In this document: one piece after another, positions 53,631 through 62,194 of the stretch
Numbering within the stretch: the stretch's first letter is position 1
Layout of the letters: each line of letters starts with the position of its first letter
NCBI RefSeq assembly: GCF_001426665.1
Contig: NZ_LMEY01000029.1
Coordinates: forward strand, 260,654 to 324,653
Source of the DNA: Rhizobium sp. Root1334
GTDB lineage: Bacteria; Pseudomonadota; Alphaproteobacteria; Rhizobiales; Rhizobiaceae
Length of the DNA: 64,000 nucleotides
Direction of reading: 5' to 3'
Notes under the pieces: model-generated
The model's input: the letters and a program-made list of their open reading frames with translations, nothing else
What the model was told of the DNA's origin: nothing
The model's database searches: none
Made by a program: the position numbers and the translations under genes

Positions 53631-54695
53631 ATGACGACCGCTTCCCAGACTTCGACGCTCGGCTATTTCAAATGGTCCTTCATCGTCACCGCCGCCGGCC
53701 TTGCGCTCGGTGCCTGGCTGGGGTGGACGACCACGGGAACGATCGGCGGCATGGCCACGGTCTTCTTCATTTGTACGGTTCTGGCCGTGCTGGAAATCTC
53801 GCTCTCCTTCGACAACGCCATCGTCAACGCCAACAAGCTCAAGGAAATGACGCCGGTCTGGCAACAGCGGTTCCTGACCTGGGGTATCCTGATCGCCGTT
53901 TTCGGTATGCGTATCGTCTTCCCGTTGCTCATCGTCGTCATCGCGGCCAAGATTGGACCGATTGATGCGCTGGTTTTGGCCGCTGCGCGTCCGGAAGAGT
54001 ACGCCCGCATCATGAACGAGGCGCATCTGCCGATCGCCGCCTTCGGCGGTACCTTCCTGATGATGGTCGGTCTGAAGTTCTTCTTCGACCATGAGAAGGA
54101 TGTGCACTGGATCGGCGTTCTTGAGCGCAACCTCTCCCGGTTCGCCTCGATCAAGGGCGTTGAAATCGCCTTCGTTCTGGCCGTAATCCTGATCTTCTCG
54201 TCGCTGCTTGAAGGCGAAGAGGCAACTACGTTCGTCTACTGCGCCATCTATGGCCTTCTGACCTTCCTCGCAGTCGAGGTTGTCGGCGGCCTGCTCGATG
54301 CATCGCAGCAGACCATGAACGCAGCGGCAAAGGGCGGCCTCGGCGCCTTCATCTACCTCGAAGTTCTCGATGCCAGCTTCTCCTTCGATGGTGTTATCGG
54401 CGCGTTTGCCTTGACGCAGAACCTCTTCGTCATCGCCATCGGCCTTGGCATCGGCGCCATGTATGTGCGCTCGATGACCATCATGCTGGTGGAAAAGGGA
54501 ACGCTTGCCGAATACCGCTACCTGGAACACGGCGCGTTCTACGCGATCCTGATCCTGTCGGTGATCATGTATGTCCAGACGCTCTTCCATATCCCGGAAG
54601 TCATCACCGGTCTCGGCGGTGCAGCGCTGATCGGCATCTCGCTCTGGTCATCGATCTTGCACAACCGCCGCGAACAACTGAGCGGCGCGCACTGA
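53631..54695 (+). CDS. TerC/DUF475-family integral membrane protein
   Basis: 354 residues with about nine membrane helices, of the DUF475 branch of the TerC family. Conserved acidic membrane motifs are present: LEISLSFDNAIVNANKLKEM (about 55-74) and EVLDASFSFDGVIGAFALT (about 240-258), the paired FDN/FDG blocks of TerC proteins. TerC relatives such as Alx and MeeF/MeeY export manganese or act in metalation of secreted proteins, and some are tellurite-linked. GGAGGT lies 7 bases before the ATG. A structured leader precedes it. Confidence 0.9.
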   Translation: MTTASQTSTLGYFKWSFIVTAAGLALGAWLGWTTTGTIGGMATVFFICTVLAVLEISLSFDNAIVNANKLKEMTPVWQQRFLTWGILIAVFGMRIVFPLLIVVIAAKIGPIDALVLAAARPEEYARIMNEAHLPIAAFGGTFLMMVGLKFFFDHEKDVHWIGVLERNLSRFASIKGVEIAFVLAVILIFSSLLEGEEATTFVYCAIYGLLTFLAVEVVGGLLDASQQTMNAAAKGGLGAFIYLEVLDASFSFDGVIGAFALTQNLFVIAIGLGIGAMYVRSMTIMLVEKGTLAEYRYLEHGAFYAILILSVIMYVQTLFHIPEVITGLGGAALIGISLWSSILHNRREQLSGAH

Positions 54696-54724
54696 ATAAC
54701 AAGAACACTCCGCATAAAAACGAT

Positions 54725-54754
54725 TGCCGTCCGTCACAAACGGGCGGCATTTTT
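54725..54754 (+). terminator. Terminator of the terC-like gene
   Basis: TGCCGTCCGT and ACGGGCGGCA (one G-U pair), 5-base loop, then TTTTT at 54750-54754. 30 bases past the stop. Confidence 0.9.
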
Positions 54755-54981
54755 ATGTCCAGGCGTCTCTACACTACAGAAAATGAAAATATCCAGCTCA
54801 TCGTGGCGGAGTGAGCGCAGCGGATGGTGAAACCCGCCTGGATGCCTTACCAGCATTAAACTAAGGGTGGTATTCGGCCAACCCGGCGACTTTGAAGCTC
54901 GCCGGATAGATTCGGTGCCGTGAACCGATTCGTTCTCAACAAAAATGGCGGCGGCTGATGGCGCGGGGGCGCCGGACCTTT

Positions 54982-56409
54982 TCAGGCCCGGCCAAACTCA
55001 TCATCGAGACGCACGATATCATCGTCCTTGAGGTAGGAGCCCGTCTGTACCTCGATCAATTCCAGCGGAATTTTCCCCGGATTGCTCAAACGATGCACTT
55101 CACCCTGCGGGATATAGATCGACTCGTTCTCGTGCAGCAGCCGGGTCTGGTCGCCGATTGTGATTTCCGCCGTGCCGCATACGACGATCCAGTGCTCGGA
55201 CCGATGGTGATGTTTTTGCAGGGAGATTTTGCGGCCGGGCGCGACATGCAGCCGTTTGACCTCAAACCGCTCACCACTGAGCACAGAGGCAACCGCACCC
55301 CAGGGCTTGTAGGACGTCGGATGAACCTGTGTCAGGCCCCGCGTCTTCGGCGTCTTGGCGAGCAGCTTGACGATCTGGCCGACATTCTGGCTGTCCGCCA
55401 GATGCCCGACATAGACGGCGTCCTCGCTGGCAATGACGGCCATATCATCGAGACCATTGACGGCAATGTGGATATCACGCGACAGGACAAGCGAATTGCG
55501 CGTGTTGGAGACGGTGGCCTTCTGGCCGACCACGTTGCCGAATTCGTCTTTATCGCCGATCGCCCAGACAGAATCCCAGCTACCGAGGTCCGACCAGCTG
55601 AAGGCGGATGGGACGACGGCTGCATGCGCCGTCTTTTCGAACACGGCATAATCGACCGAGATATCCGGCGCCTGCGAAAAGCTCTCGGTCTCCAGGCGAA
55701 CGAAATCCAGATCGCTGACGGAGTTCAACACGGCTTTCTGCGCGGCCGCATGGGCGTCCGGCGCGAAAGCAGCCATTTCCGACAGAAACAGGGCGACAGG
55801 CAGCATGAACATGCCGGAGTTCCAGAGATACCGTCCACTGGCCAGCAATTCTTCGGCGCGCGCCTGATCCGGCTTCTCGACGAACCGTGCCACTGTCCTG
55901 GCGCCGGTATCGAGGTCGGCTCCGATCTCGATATAACCGTAACCCGTCGCAGGCTCTGTCGGCTTGATACCGAACGTTACGAGCTTTCCCGATTTCGCGG
56001 TTTCGTTGGCTGAGAAAATACAGTCGAAGTAATGGGTCGATGCATCGATCTCGTGGTCGGAAGCCAAAACCTGCATCACGGCGTCGTCGCCATAGTCACG
56101 CTGGATCACGAAGGCGGCGGCGGCCAGCGCGGGCGCGGTGTTGCGCGCAACGGGCTCAAGCAGAATGCTCGAAAGCGGCACATCGACCGTCATCGCCTGT
56201 TCTGCAACGATGAAGCGGAACTCGGAGTTGGTGACGATAACCGGCTGCTCGTACCAGTCGGTATCGGCAACCCGCTTCAGGGTCTTTTGAAACAGCGAGT
56301 GATCACCGAGAAATTGCAGAAACTGTTTTGGCGCTGCAGACCGGGACAAGGGCCAAAGCCTTGTTCCTCTGCCACCGGCCATGATGACCGGTACGATTTT
56401 CGATGACAT
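54982..56409 (-). CDS. manC: Mannose-1-phosphate guanylyltransferase / mannose-6-phosphate isomerase
   Basis: 475-residue bifunctional type II enzyme (ManC/CpsB/XanB). N-terminal nucleotidyltransferase with MAGGRGTRLWPLSRSAAPKQF (residues about 10-30) makes GDP-mannose; C-terminal cupin domain (from about 365, with HHHRSEHWIVVCGTAEI and IPQGEVHRLSN) carries the isomerase metal site. It supplies GDP-mannose for polysaccharide and LPS. Monocistronic here; no glycosyltransferase genes are adjacent. Confidence 0.95.
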   Translation of the reverse strand: MSSKIVPVIMAGGRGTRLWPLSRSAAPKQFLQFLGDHSLFQKTLKRVADTDWYEQPVIVTNSEFRFIVAEQAMTVDVPLSSILLEPVARNTAPALAAAAFVIQRDYGDDAVMQVLASDHEIDASTHYFDCIFSANETAKSGKLVTFGIKPTEPATGYGYIEIGADLDTGARTVARFVEKPDQARAEELLASGRYLWNSGMFMLPVALFLSEMAAFAPDAHAAAQKAVLNSVSDLDFVRLETESFSQAPDISVDYAVFEKTAHAAVVPSAFSWSDLGSWDSVWAIGDKDEFGNVVGQKATVSNTRNSLVLSRDIHIAVNGLDDMAVIASEDAVYVGHLADSQNVGQIVKLLAKTPKTRGLTQVHPTSYKPWGAVASVLSGERFEVKRLHVAPGRKISLQKHHHRSEHWIVVCGTAEITIGDQTRLLHENESIYIPQGEVHRLSNPGKIPLELIEVQTGSYLKDDDIVRLDDEFGRA

Positions 56410-56811
56410 GAATGCCCCTTAACGATGCAGGATGACACGTTCAGCACATGCTGGTCTGGTCATTTGGCCTTTGTTTGAACCGGATGCGGGATCGGTCCAG
56501 CCTCAATAAAACGAAATGTCCGTTCTTGCTGGCACGCATCGCCGCGTTGGTCATGATGAATTTCCAAGCGGGCAGCATCACGTGCGTTTCGTCAGCTCCT
56601 AGAAGCTTCATATCGCATTTTCTGGAGTGACTGCAACAAGTCGGCCAAAGAACAGCATACGAGAACCCTCCTTCGACCTAGTGGGCCTTACACCACCGAT
56701 GCCCATGTTGCACCGTTCGCTCAATCCTGTTCACGGACGTGAAAACTGCTCCAAAACGCAAAAAGCCCACCAGTGACTGGTGGGCTTCGCGGACTTCATA
56801 TGATGACTGAA
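56410..56811. other. Intergenic region upstream of manC
   Basis: 402 bases holding the manC promoter and, at 56763-56787, the terminator of the small gene upstream. An open frame of 60 codons at 56448-56630 (+) has no ribosome-binding site and no recognisable product. Otherwise nothing seen. Confidence 0.5.
56760..56787 (-). terminator. Terminator of the 55-residue gene
   Basis: AAGCCCACCAGT (56763-56774) and ACTGGTGGGCTT (56776-56787); on the minus strand the stem runs into TTTTTGCG. Lies 24 bases past the stop of the small gene, supporting that it is a real transcription unit. Confidence 0.85.
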
Positions 56812-56979
56812 TTAGCCGCGCTTGACGGAATTGAAGTTCGCCGGATTGATACCGAGCGTATAGAGGTCGCGGTCGCGTGGACGGCGGTTGCCTTCGACTG
56901 CTGCGGCAGCGGCCGTGGCCGCACCAAAGATGGCGATGGCATTACCGAAAAAGCCTCGGGCAGATTGACGGGCACTCAT
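56812..56979 (-). CDS. Small hypothetical protein (55 residues) with own terminator
   Basis: MSARQSARGFFGNA, an Ala-rich hydrophobic helix (about residues 9-28), then a basic, Arg-rich stretch (NRRPRDRDL) and the tail LGINPANFNSV. The ATG at 56979 has GTGAG about 8 bases upstream and the gene is followed by a strong terminator, both arguing for expression. The tail resembles that of small conserved rhizobial proteins of unknown function. Possibly membrane-associated; no function can be assigned. Confidence 0.65.
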   Translation of the reverse strand: MSARQSARGFFGNAIAIFGAATAAAAAVEGNRRPRDRDLYTLGINPANFNSVKRG

Positions 56980-57089
56980 CTCTTTAACTCACTTTCCTAA
57001 GTTGTTGTTGTGTCTTGTTCGACGAGATGAATATGCGGTCTGCAACCTCCGTTTACAATGCACAGGAATTCATCCCAGCCATGCAAATA

Positions 57090-57127
57090 GCAAGGGCCCG
57101 GTTAACATCAGTCAACCGGGCCCTTGC
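57090..57127 (-). terminator. Terminator of the tctCBA operon
   Basis: Perfect 14-bp stem GCAAGGGCCCGGTT / AACCGGGCCCTTGC around a 10-base loop, 24 bases past the tctA stop. Short T-run (TATTTG) on the minus strand. Confidence 0.8.
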
Positions 57128-57150
57128 TGTGACGATCTTGGGAGGAACCG

Positions 57151-58668
57151 TCAGTCTTCGTTGGCGGCAAGCTGCGAAAGCACCTGGCCACGGCCGCGCG
57201 CGCGCAGGATCAGCGGCACGATCAGCGCCGCGGCGGCAATCACCAGCAGCACAGCCGCAACCGGCGAAGTGAACAGCACCGTCACATCGCCCTGGCTGAT
57301 CGCCAGCGCGCGGCGGAGTTGCTGTTCGGCCAATGGTCCGAGGATCAGGCCGACGACCACAGGCGCAATCGGGTAGCCGAAGATGCGCATGGCGTAGCCG
57401 AGAACACCGAATGCCAGGAGCATGCCGAGCTCGAAGACCGACGGATTGGCGCCGATGGTACCGAGCGTCGCAAACAACAGGATACCGGCATAGAGCCATG
57501 GCTTGGGGATCGTCAGAAGCTTCACCCAGAGGCCAACCAGCGGCAGGTTGAGCACCAAAAGCATGAAGTTGGCGATCAGGAGTGATGCGATCAGGCCCCA
57601 GACGAGCTGAGGATTGGTCGCAAACAACAGCGGGCCAGGCTGCAGGCCGTACTGCTGGAAGCCGGCCAACATGATCGCCGCGGTCGCCGTGGTCGGCAAG
57701 CCGAGTGTCAACAGAGGCACCAGCGTACCGGCAGCCGAGGCATTGTTGGCCGCTTCCGGCCCCGCAACACCTTCGATGGCACCGTGGCCGAACTCTTCGG
57801 GATGTTTGGACAACCGTTTTTCAGTCGCATACGAAAGGAATGTGCCGATTTCGGCACCACCGGCCGGCATTGCGCCGATCGGGAAACCGATCGCCGTGCC
57901 ACGCAGCCAAGCCTTCCACGAACGCGCCCAGTCCTGGGCGGTCATCCAGACAGATCCTTTGACCGCCTCGACCTTGTCCGGCCCCTGCTCGCCCTGTGCG
58001 GCGATATAGAGCGATTCACCGATGGCAAACATGGCGACGGCGAGCGTCGTCACTTCGATCCCGTCCAAAAGATCGGGAACGCCGAAGCTCATGCGGGCCT
58101 GACCGGTCAGCTGATCGATGCCGATGATGGCAAGCGCAAAGCCGATAAACAGCGAAGTCAGGCCGCGCAGTGTCGAATCCCCGAACGCGGAAGACACGGT
58201 AACAAAGGCGAGAACCATCAGGGCAAAATATTCGCGCGGGCCAAAAACCAGCGCCAGCTTGACGACGAACGGCGCGATGAAGGCAAGCCCGAGCGTCGCG
58301 ATCAAGCCGGCGACGAACGAGCCGATGGCGGCCGTTGCCAGCGCCGGTCCGCCGCGCCCCTTGCGGGCCATCTTGTTGCCCTCAAGCGCTGTAACGATCG
58401 AAGCGCTTTCACCGGGCGTATTGAGAAGGATGGAGGTCGTCGAGCCGCCATACATGCCGCCATAATAGATACCGGCGAACATGATCAGCGAGCCACCCGG
58501 GTCCAGACGGTAGGTGACCGGCAGAAGCAGCGCCACGGTCAGCGCCGGACCAATGCCCGGCAAGACGCCGACAGCGGTGCCAAGCGTCACGCCAATCAAC
58601 GCATAGAGAAGGTTCATCGGCTGGGCGGCGACGAGCATGCCCTGCAGCAGGAAATCGAATGTGGTCAT
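57151..58668 (-). CDS. tctA: Tripartite tricarboxylate transporter large membrane subunit TctA
   Basis: 505 residues with about 12 membrane helices, TctA family (PF01970). The family's GTAVGVLPGIGPALT near 30-44 and SILLNTPGESASIVTALEG near 79-97 are present, as is the GFPIGAMPAGGAEIGTFLSY block. Imports tricarboxylates such as citrate or related acids with TctB and the binding protein TctC, driven by an ion gradient. Last gene of tctCBA. Confidence 0.95.
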   Translation of the reverse strand: MTTFDFLLQGMLVAAQPMNLLYALIGVTLGTAVGVLPGIGPALTVALLLPVTYRLDPGGSLIMFAGIYYGGMYGGSTTSILLNTPGESASIVTALEGNKMARKGRGGPALATAAIGSFVAGLIATLGLAFIAPFVVKLALVFGPREYFALMVLAFVTVSSAFGDSTLRGLTSLFIGFALAIIGIDQLTGQARMSFGVPDLLDGIEVTTLAVAMFAIGESLYIAAQGEQGPDKVEAVKGSVWMTAQDWARSWKAWLRGTAIGFPIGAMPAGGAEIGTFLSYATEKRLSKHPEEFGHGAIEGVAGPEAANNASAAGTLVPLLTLGLPTTATAAIMLAGFQQYGLQPGPLLFATNPQLVWGLIASLLIANFMLLVLNLPLVGLWVKLLTIPKPWLYAGILLFATLGTIGANPSVFELGMLLAFGVLGYAMRIFGYPIAPVVVGLILGPLAEQQLRRALAISQGDVTVLFTSPVAAVLLVIAAAALIVPLILRARGRGQVLSQLAANED

Positions 58669-58677
58669 GTCAGGGCC

Positions 58678-59169
58678 TTACCAAAACAGGTGTTCAAGCG
58701 GACCGGCAGGCAACGAAAGCTGCAGCAACCCGGCAAAGACCAGCCAGACGCCAAGACAGAGCACGATGCCGATCGGGATCGTGAACCAGAGCTTTCGCTT
58801 TCCGAATCCAGCCGCGGTCGCAGCAAACAGAAGACCGGTGGCGATGGAAAACCCCAGCGGCTTCAACGTCAGCATCTGCGCAGCGAGACCGCCGATGATC
58901 CAGATTACCGGGCCGAATTCCTGACGCTCCCGTGCCGGAAAATCTCCGCGCAGCGCCTCGAATACGGTCCACGCGGCCAACAGCAGAAGCACGCTGGCGA
59001 TCACGAATGGAATGGTTGCCGGACCGATGCCGGAATAACTGGTGATCTGCGCAAGCCGCGACGTATCCCAGAAGATCAGGCCGGCGAGAGCGGCCAGGAA
59101 GACGGCGATGACAAGCGCCGCCCTGTCAGGGCGGCGTGTCTGCGTCGAAGGGGTGTTGCCCTTGCTCAT
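58678..59169 (-). CDS. tctB: Tripartite tricarboxylate transporter small membrane subunit TctB
   Basis: 163 residues with four hydrophobic segments, TctB family (PF07331). Overlaps the tctC stop by 4 bases (ATGA) and ends 9 bases before tctA. The small subunit is needed for transport but has no known catalytic residues. Confidence 0.92.
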   Translation of the reverse strand: MSKGNTPSTQTRRPDRAALVIAVFLAALAGLIFWDTSRLAQITSYSGIGPATIPFVIASVLLLLAAWTVFEALRGDFPARERQEFGPVIWIIGGLAAQMLTLKPLGFSIATGLLFAATAAGFGKRKLWFTIPIGIVLCLGVWLVFAGLLQLSLPAGPLEHLFW

Positions 59170-60110
59170 TTAACCAGACCAATGTCCTTGAGGATGGTTT
59201 CGGTTGCCGAAACGTCCTTGGCCAACTGTTCCTTGAAGGCGTCGCCAGCAAGGTAGGTATCCGTCCAGCCCTTGGTCTTCAAGGTTTCCTGCCAGCCAGC
59301 CGACTTGGCAAGCTTTTCGACATCAGCCGAAACAGCCGCCTTCTGCTCATCGGTCAGGCCAGGAGCAGCAGCAACCATGCGCCAGTTCTGAACCACGACG
59401 TCGAGGCCACCTTCCTTGATGGTCGGGGCATCGATGCCAGGGATGCGCTCGGCGCTCGACATGGCGAGCAGGCGCAGCGTGCCGGCCTTGATCTGCGATT
59501 CGAATTCGCCATAACCGGAAATGCCGGCTGTTACCTGGCTGCCGAGGATAGCTGCGAGGGCTTCGCCGCCGCCGGAAAACGCGATGTAGTTGATCTTGGT
59601 CGGGTCAACGCCAGCGGCCTTGGCGATCAGGCCAACAGCGATATGGTCCGTACCGCCGGCCGAACCGCCACCCCAGGACACAGCGCCCGGATCCTTCTTC
59701 AGCGCTTCGACGAGATCACCCATCGACTTCAACGGCGAATCGGCCGGAACGACGATGGCTTCATATTCGCCGGTCAGGCGTGCGATCGGGGTAACGTCGT
59801 TGAGCGATACCGGCGACTTGTTGGTGAGAATGGCGCCGACCATGACGTAACCGCCGACGATCAGGGCATTGGCATTGCCGGCCGACTGGCTGGCGAACTG
59901 TGCGAGGCCGATCGTGCCACCGGCGCCCGGTACGTTCTGCACCTGAACATTGCCGGAAATGCCTTCGGCCTGCATGACCGACTGGATCGAGCGGGCCGTC
60001 TGGTCCCAGCCGCCGCCCGGGTTGGCCGGAGCGATGATCGTGTAGTCAGCAGCAACAGCCGGGAGCGCGAGAGCGCCGGCAAGAATGGATGCCAGAAAAA
60101 ACTGTTTCAA
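59166..60110 (-). CDS. tctC: Tripartite tricarboxylate transporter binding protein TctC
   Basis: 314 residues; signal peptide cut near LPAVAA (residues 16-21), then a Bug/TctC domain. The ligand loops IIAPANPGGGWDQTARSIQ and NVPGAGGTIGLAQFA are of the family type. Periplasmic receptor for a carboxylate, possibly citrate. First gene of tctCBA; the 263 bases upstream contain an 11-bp-period direct repeat suited to TctD. Confidence 0.94.
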   Translation of the reverse strand: MKQFFLASILAGALALPAVAADYTIIAPANPGGGWDQTARSIQSVMQAEGISGNVQVQNVPGAGGTIGLAQFASQSAGNANALIVGGYVMVGAILTNKSPVSLNDVTPIARLTGEYEAIVVPADSPLKSMGDLVEALKKDPGAVSWGGGSAGGTDHIAVGLIAKAAGVDPTKINYIAFSGGGEALAAILGSQVTAGISGYGEFESQIKAGTLRLLAMSSAERIPGIDAPTIKEGGLDVVVQNWRMVAAAPGLTDEQKAAVSADVEKLAKSAGWQETLKTKGWTDTYLAGDAFKEQLAKDVSATETILKDIGLVK

Positions 60111-60308
60111 AGGGTAGTCCTCCGTCAGGCGCGCTCGTTCAGTATGGCGCGCATATTGTTCATCTTTGCGGACGGGGATGGCTCACGGTCGAATCAGCTG
60201 CAGCGGCCTTTTAGGCTCGCCGTTACGCCGGGTCTGGTGAAATTCCTCCCATACGCCTCGATCATCCGCCTCCACGGATAATGAAGAACTGCAAGGCACC
60301 ATATGAAG

Positions 60309-60326
60309 CTGACATTTACCTGACAT
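60309..60326. promoter_or_regulatory. Perfect OmpR/PhoB-type direct repeat between tctC and the orphan binding protein gene
   Basis: CTGACAT TTAC CTGACAT: two identical 7-mers with an 11-bp period, the geometry recognised by OmpR-family regulators. It lies about 200 bases before tctC (minus strand) and 48 bases past the stop of the orphan binding-protein gene. TctD, an OmpR-family regulator encoded 1.2 kb away, is the natural candidate. It also matches the PHO half-site at 6 of 7, but in that orientation points to no plus-strand gene. Confidence 0.5.
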
Positions 60327-60373
60327 CGGGCGGAGCCTTGCCCTGTTAATGTCCCTTAATTTTTAGTTTTCGT

Positions 60374-61441
60374 CTACTGGAGCCGTAAAACTTCGTTCCA
60401 GCGGGCAATCAGCCGCGCCCGCTTCACCTGATCGAGATAAACCATCAGGCCGGGGCTGACCGGAACGGGCTTCAGCTGTCCACCGAGCATCTCGCGCATG
60501 GTGTTGGCGGTATTGGCGCCAGCGACGTCAGGGCTGACCGCAGGGATCTGCAATTCACGCGCCATGATCGTCTGACCTTCCTTTGACATGAAGAACTCCA
60601 GATAGCGGCGGCCGAGATCCGGCGTTGCCGCCGCCTGCGGCACCAGCCCGATGCGCGACATGACGACGGTATAATCGCGCGGCAGCACGATACCGACGTC
60701 CGGATGACGCGACGCCCAATCGGCGGCATAGGAACCGAGAATATTGTAACCGAGCACGAAGCGGCCATCGGAGACCCGCTCGAGGATGGCCGAACTGGTG
60801 GAGTAGAGCTTGACGCCGGCCGCCCCCATCGCCTGGATCACCGACCAGATATCGCCAAACTGTTCCTGATCACGCGCCATGAACAGGAATCCGACACCGG
60901 ATCGCTCGATATCGTATGTACCGATCTTGCCGAACACCGCACTGCCCTGACGCTGGAGATAATCGACAAACTCCGCCCGCGTCGAAGGCGGCTTTTCCTT
61001 GGTAAAACTCGGCTTGTGATAGACGAAAACCGCCGGCTCGAAGGTCAGCGCATAGGCAGTATTGCGCCAATTGGCCCAGGCCGGCCAGCGGCCGCTCATC
61101 GGCATGTCGCTGCGCTGGGCGTAGCCGTCATTGCTGAGCTTCACCTGCAGGTCCATCGCCGAGGAAAAGGCGAAATCCGCGGTCTTTTCGCCAGCATCGG
61201 TCTCCTTGACAATCCGGTCATAGATTTCGCCGGTCAGCATGTCCTCGTAGCGCACGGCCACATCCGGATTGGCGATCTGGAAACCAATGATCATCGGCCG
61301 CGCCAGGGGCTCGTCGAGTGAGGAATAGACGATGACGGTCGGCGCTTCCGCATCGCCCGAACGCGCCGGAAACAGCGTGACCTGCGCGGCTGCCGGAGTT
61401 GAAAATGCACAGAAAAGACAGAGAAGGGGAAGGAAACGCAT
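60374..61441 (-). CDS. Orphan periplasmic solute-binding protein beside TctDE
   Basis: 355 residues from the ATG at 61441: signal peptide ending PAAAQ (near residue 20), then a type-2 extracellular solute-binding fold of the AfuA/FbpA kind (VIVYSSLDEPLARPMIIGFQ; YALTFEPAVFVYHKP; LGRRYLEFFMSKEGQ). No permease or ATPase gene accompanies it. It is divergent from tctD by 78 bases. It may be an accessory sensor that reports ligand to the TctE kinase rather than a transporter part; inference from context. Confidence 0.82.
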   Translation of the reverse strand: MRFLPLLCLFCAFSTPAAAQVTLFPARSGDAEAPTVIVYSSLDEPLARPMIIGFQIANPDVAVRYEDMLTGEIYDRIVKETDAGEKTADFAFSSAMDLQVKLSNDGYAQRSDMPMSGRWPAWANWRNTAYALTFEPAVFVYHKPSFTKEKPPSTRAEFVDYLQRQGSAVFGKIGTYDIERSGVGFLFMARDQEQFGDIWSVIQAMGAAGVKLYSTSSAILERVSDGRFVLGYNILGSYAADWASRHPDVGIVLPRDYTVVMSRIGLVPQAAATPDLGRRYLEFFMSKEGQTIMARELQIPAVSPDVAGANTANTMREMLGGQLKPVPVSPGLMVYLDQVKRARLIARWNEVLRLQ

Positions 61442-61519
61442 AAAACGATATTGCCGCAGCCTCGGCCCGTTCACAAGCGTCAGCACGCCCGATACAGTAG
61501 CTTCAAGGAGACAGCGGAT

Positions 61520-62194
61520 TTGCGAATACTACTGGTCGAGGACAATACGGCGCTTTCGGAAGGACTTGTCGCGATTCTGCGTGGCAGCGGCTACGCGGTT
61601 GACGTCGTTCACGATGGCACCTCCGCCAATGCAGTCACCGCCACGGAAACCTTCGACCTCGTCATTCTTGATCTCAACCTGCCGGAGATGGACGGGCTCG
61701 ACGTCCTGCGCTCGATGCGCGCGCGGCAGAACAAAGCTGCGGTACTGATCCTGACGGCGCGCGGGACCCAGGAAGAGAAGATCAAAGGCCTCGATCTTGG
61801 CGCCGACGACTACATGATCAAGCCCTTCGACATCAGCGAGTTCGAAGCCCGCGTCCGTGTCCTCCTGCGGCGTCAGGCCGGGCTGCGCTCCTCGCTTGTC
61901 AGCTACGGCAAGATTTCGCTCGATCTCAATTCGCGCACCTTTTCGGCCGATGGCATCACCGTCGATATCCCGGCAAGGGAACTCGGCCTTCTGGAAATCC
62001 TGTTCATGCGTGCGGGCAAAGTGGTCGCCAAGGAAGCAATCATCCAGTCGCTGACGGCTTTCGACGATGATCTGAGCGCCAATGCCATCGAGCAATATGT
62101 CAGCCGGTTGCGCAAGCGCCTGGCGCCGCATGGACTGACGGTGCGCACCGCGCGCGGCATCGGCTACTATCTCGACAAGATGGCGGACGCCTGA
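61520..62194 (+). CDS. tctD: OmpR-family response regulator TctD
   Basis: 224 residues: receiver domain (1-115) with phosphoacceptor Asp51 in VILDLNLPEMDG, conserved VEDN near 7-10 and TARG/KPFD; then an OmpR/PhoB winged helix (about 125-220, YVSRLRKRL...GIGYYL). Start is TTG at 61520, with AAGGAGA 8 bases upstream; earlier in-frame codons to 61451 add residues foreign to the family. It should control tctCBA and perhaps the divergent binding-protein gene. The stop overlaps the kinase start (ATGA). Confidence 0.93.
   Translation: MRILLVEDNTALSEGLVAILRGSGYAVDVVHDGTSANAVTATETFDLVILDLNLPEMDGLDVLRSMRARQNKAAVLILTARGTQEEKIKGLDLGADDYMIKPFDISEFEARVRVLLRRQAGLRSSLVSYGKISLDLNSRTFSADGITVDIPARELGLLEILFMRAGKVVAKEAIIQSLTAFDDDLSANAIEQYVSRLRKRLAPHGLTVRTARGIGYYLDKMADA

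Noticed and set aside
57784..59256. 490-codon plus-strand frame opposite tctA and tctB
   Set aside because: Repetitive Arg/Gln/Asp-rich shadow translation; tctA and tctB are well-supported on the minus strand.
60309..60326. Calling the CTGACAT repeat a PHO box
   Set aside because: In PHO-box orientation it faces the plus strand, where no gene starts nearby; a TctD site fits the surroundings better.
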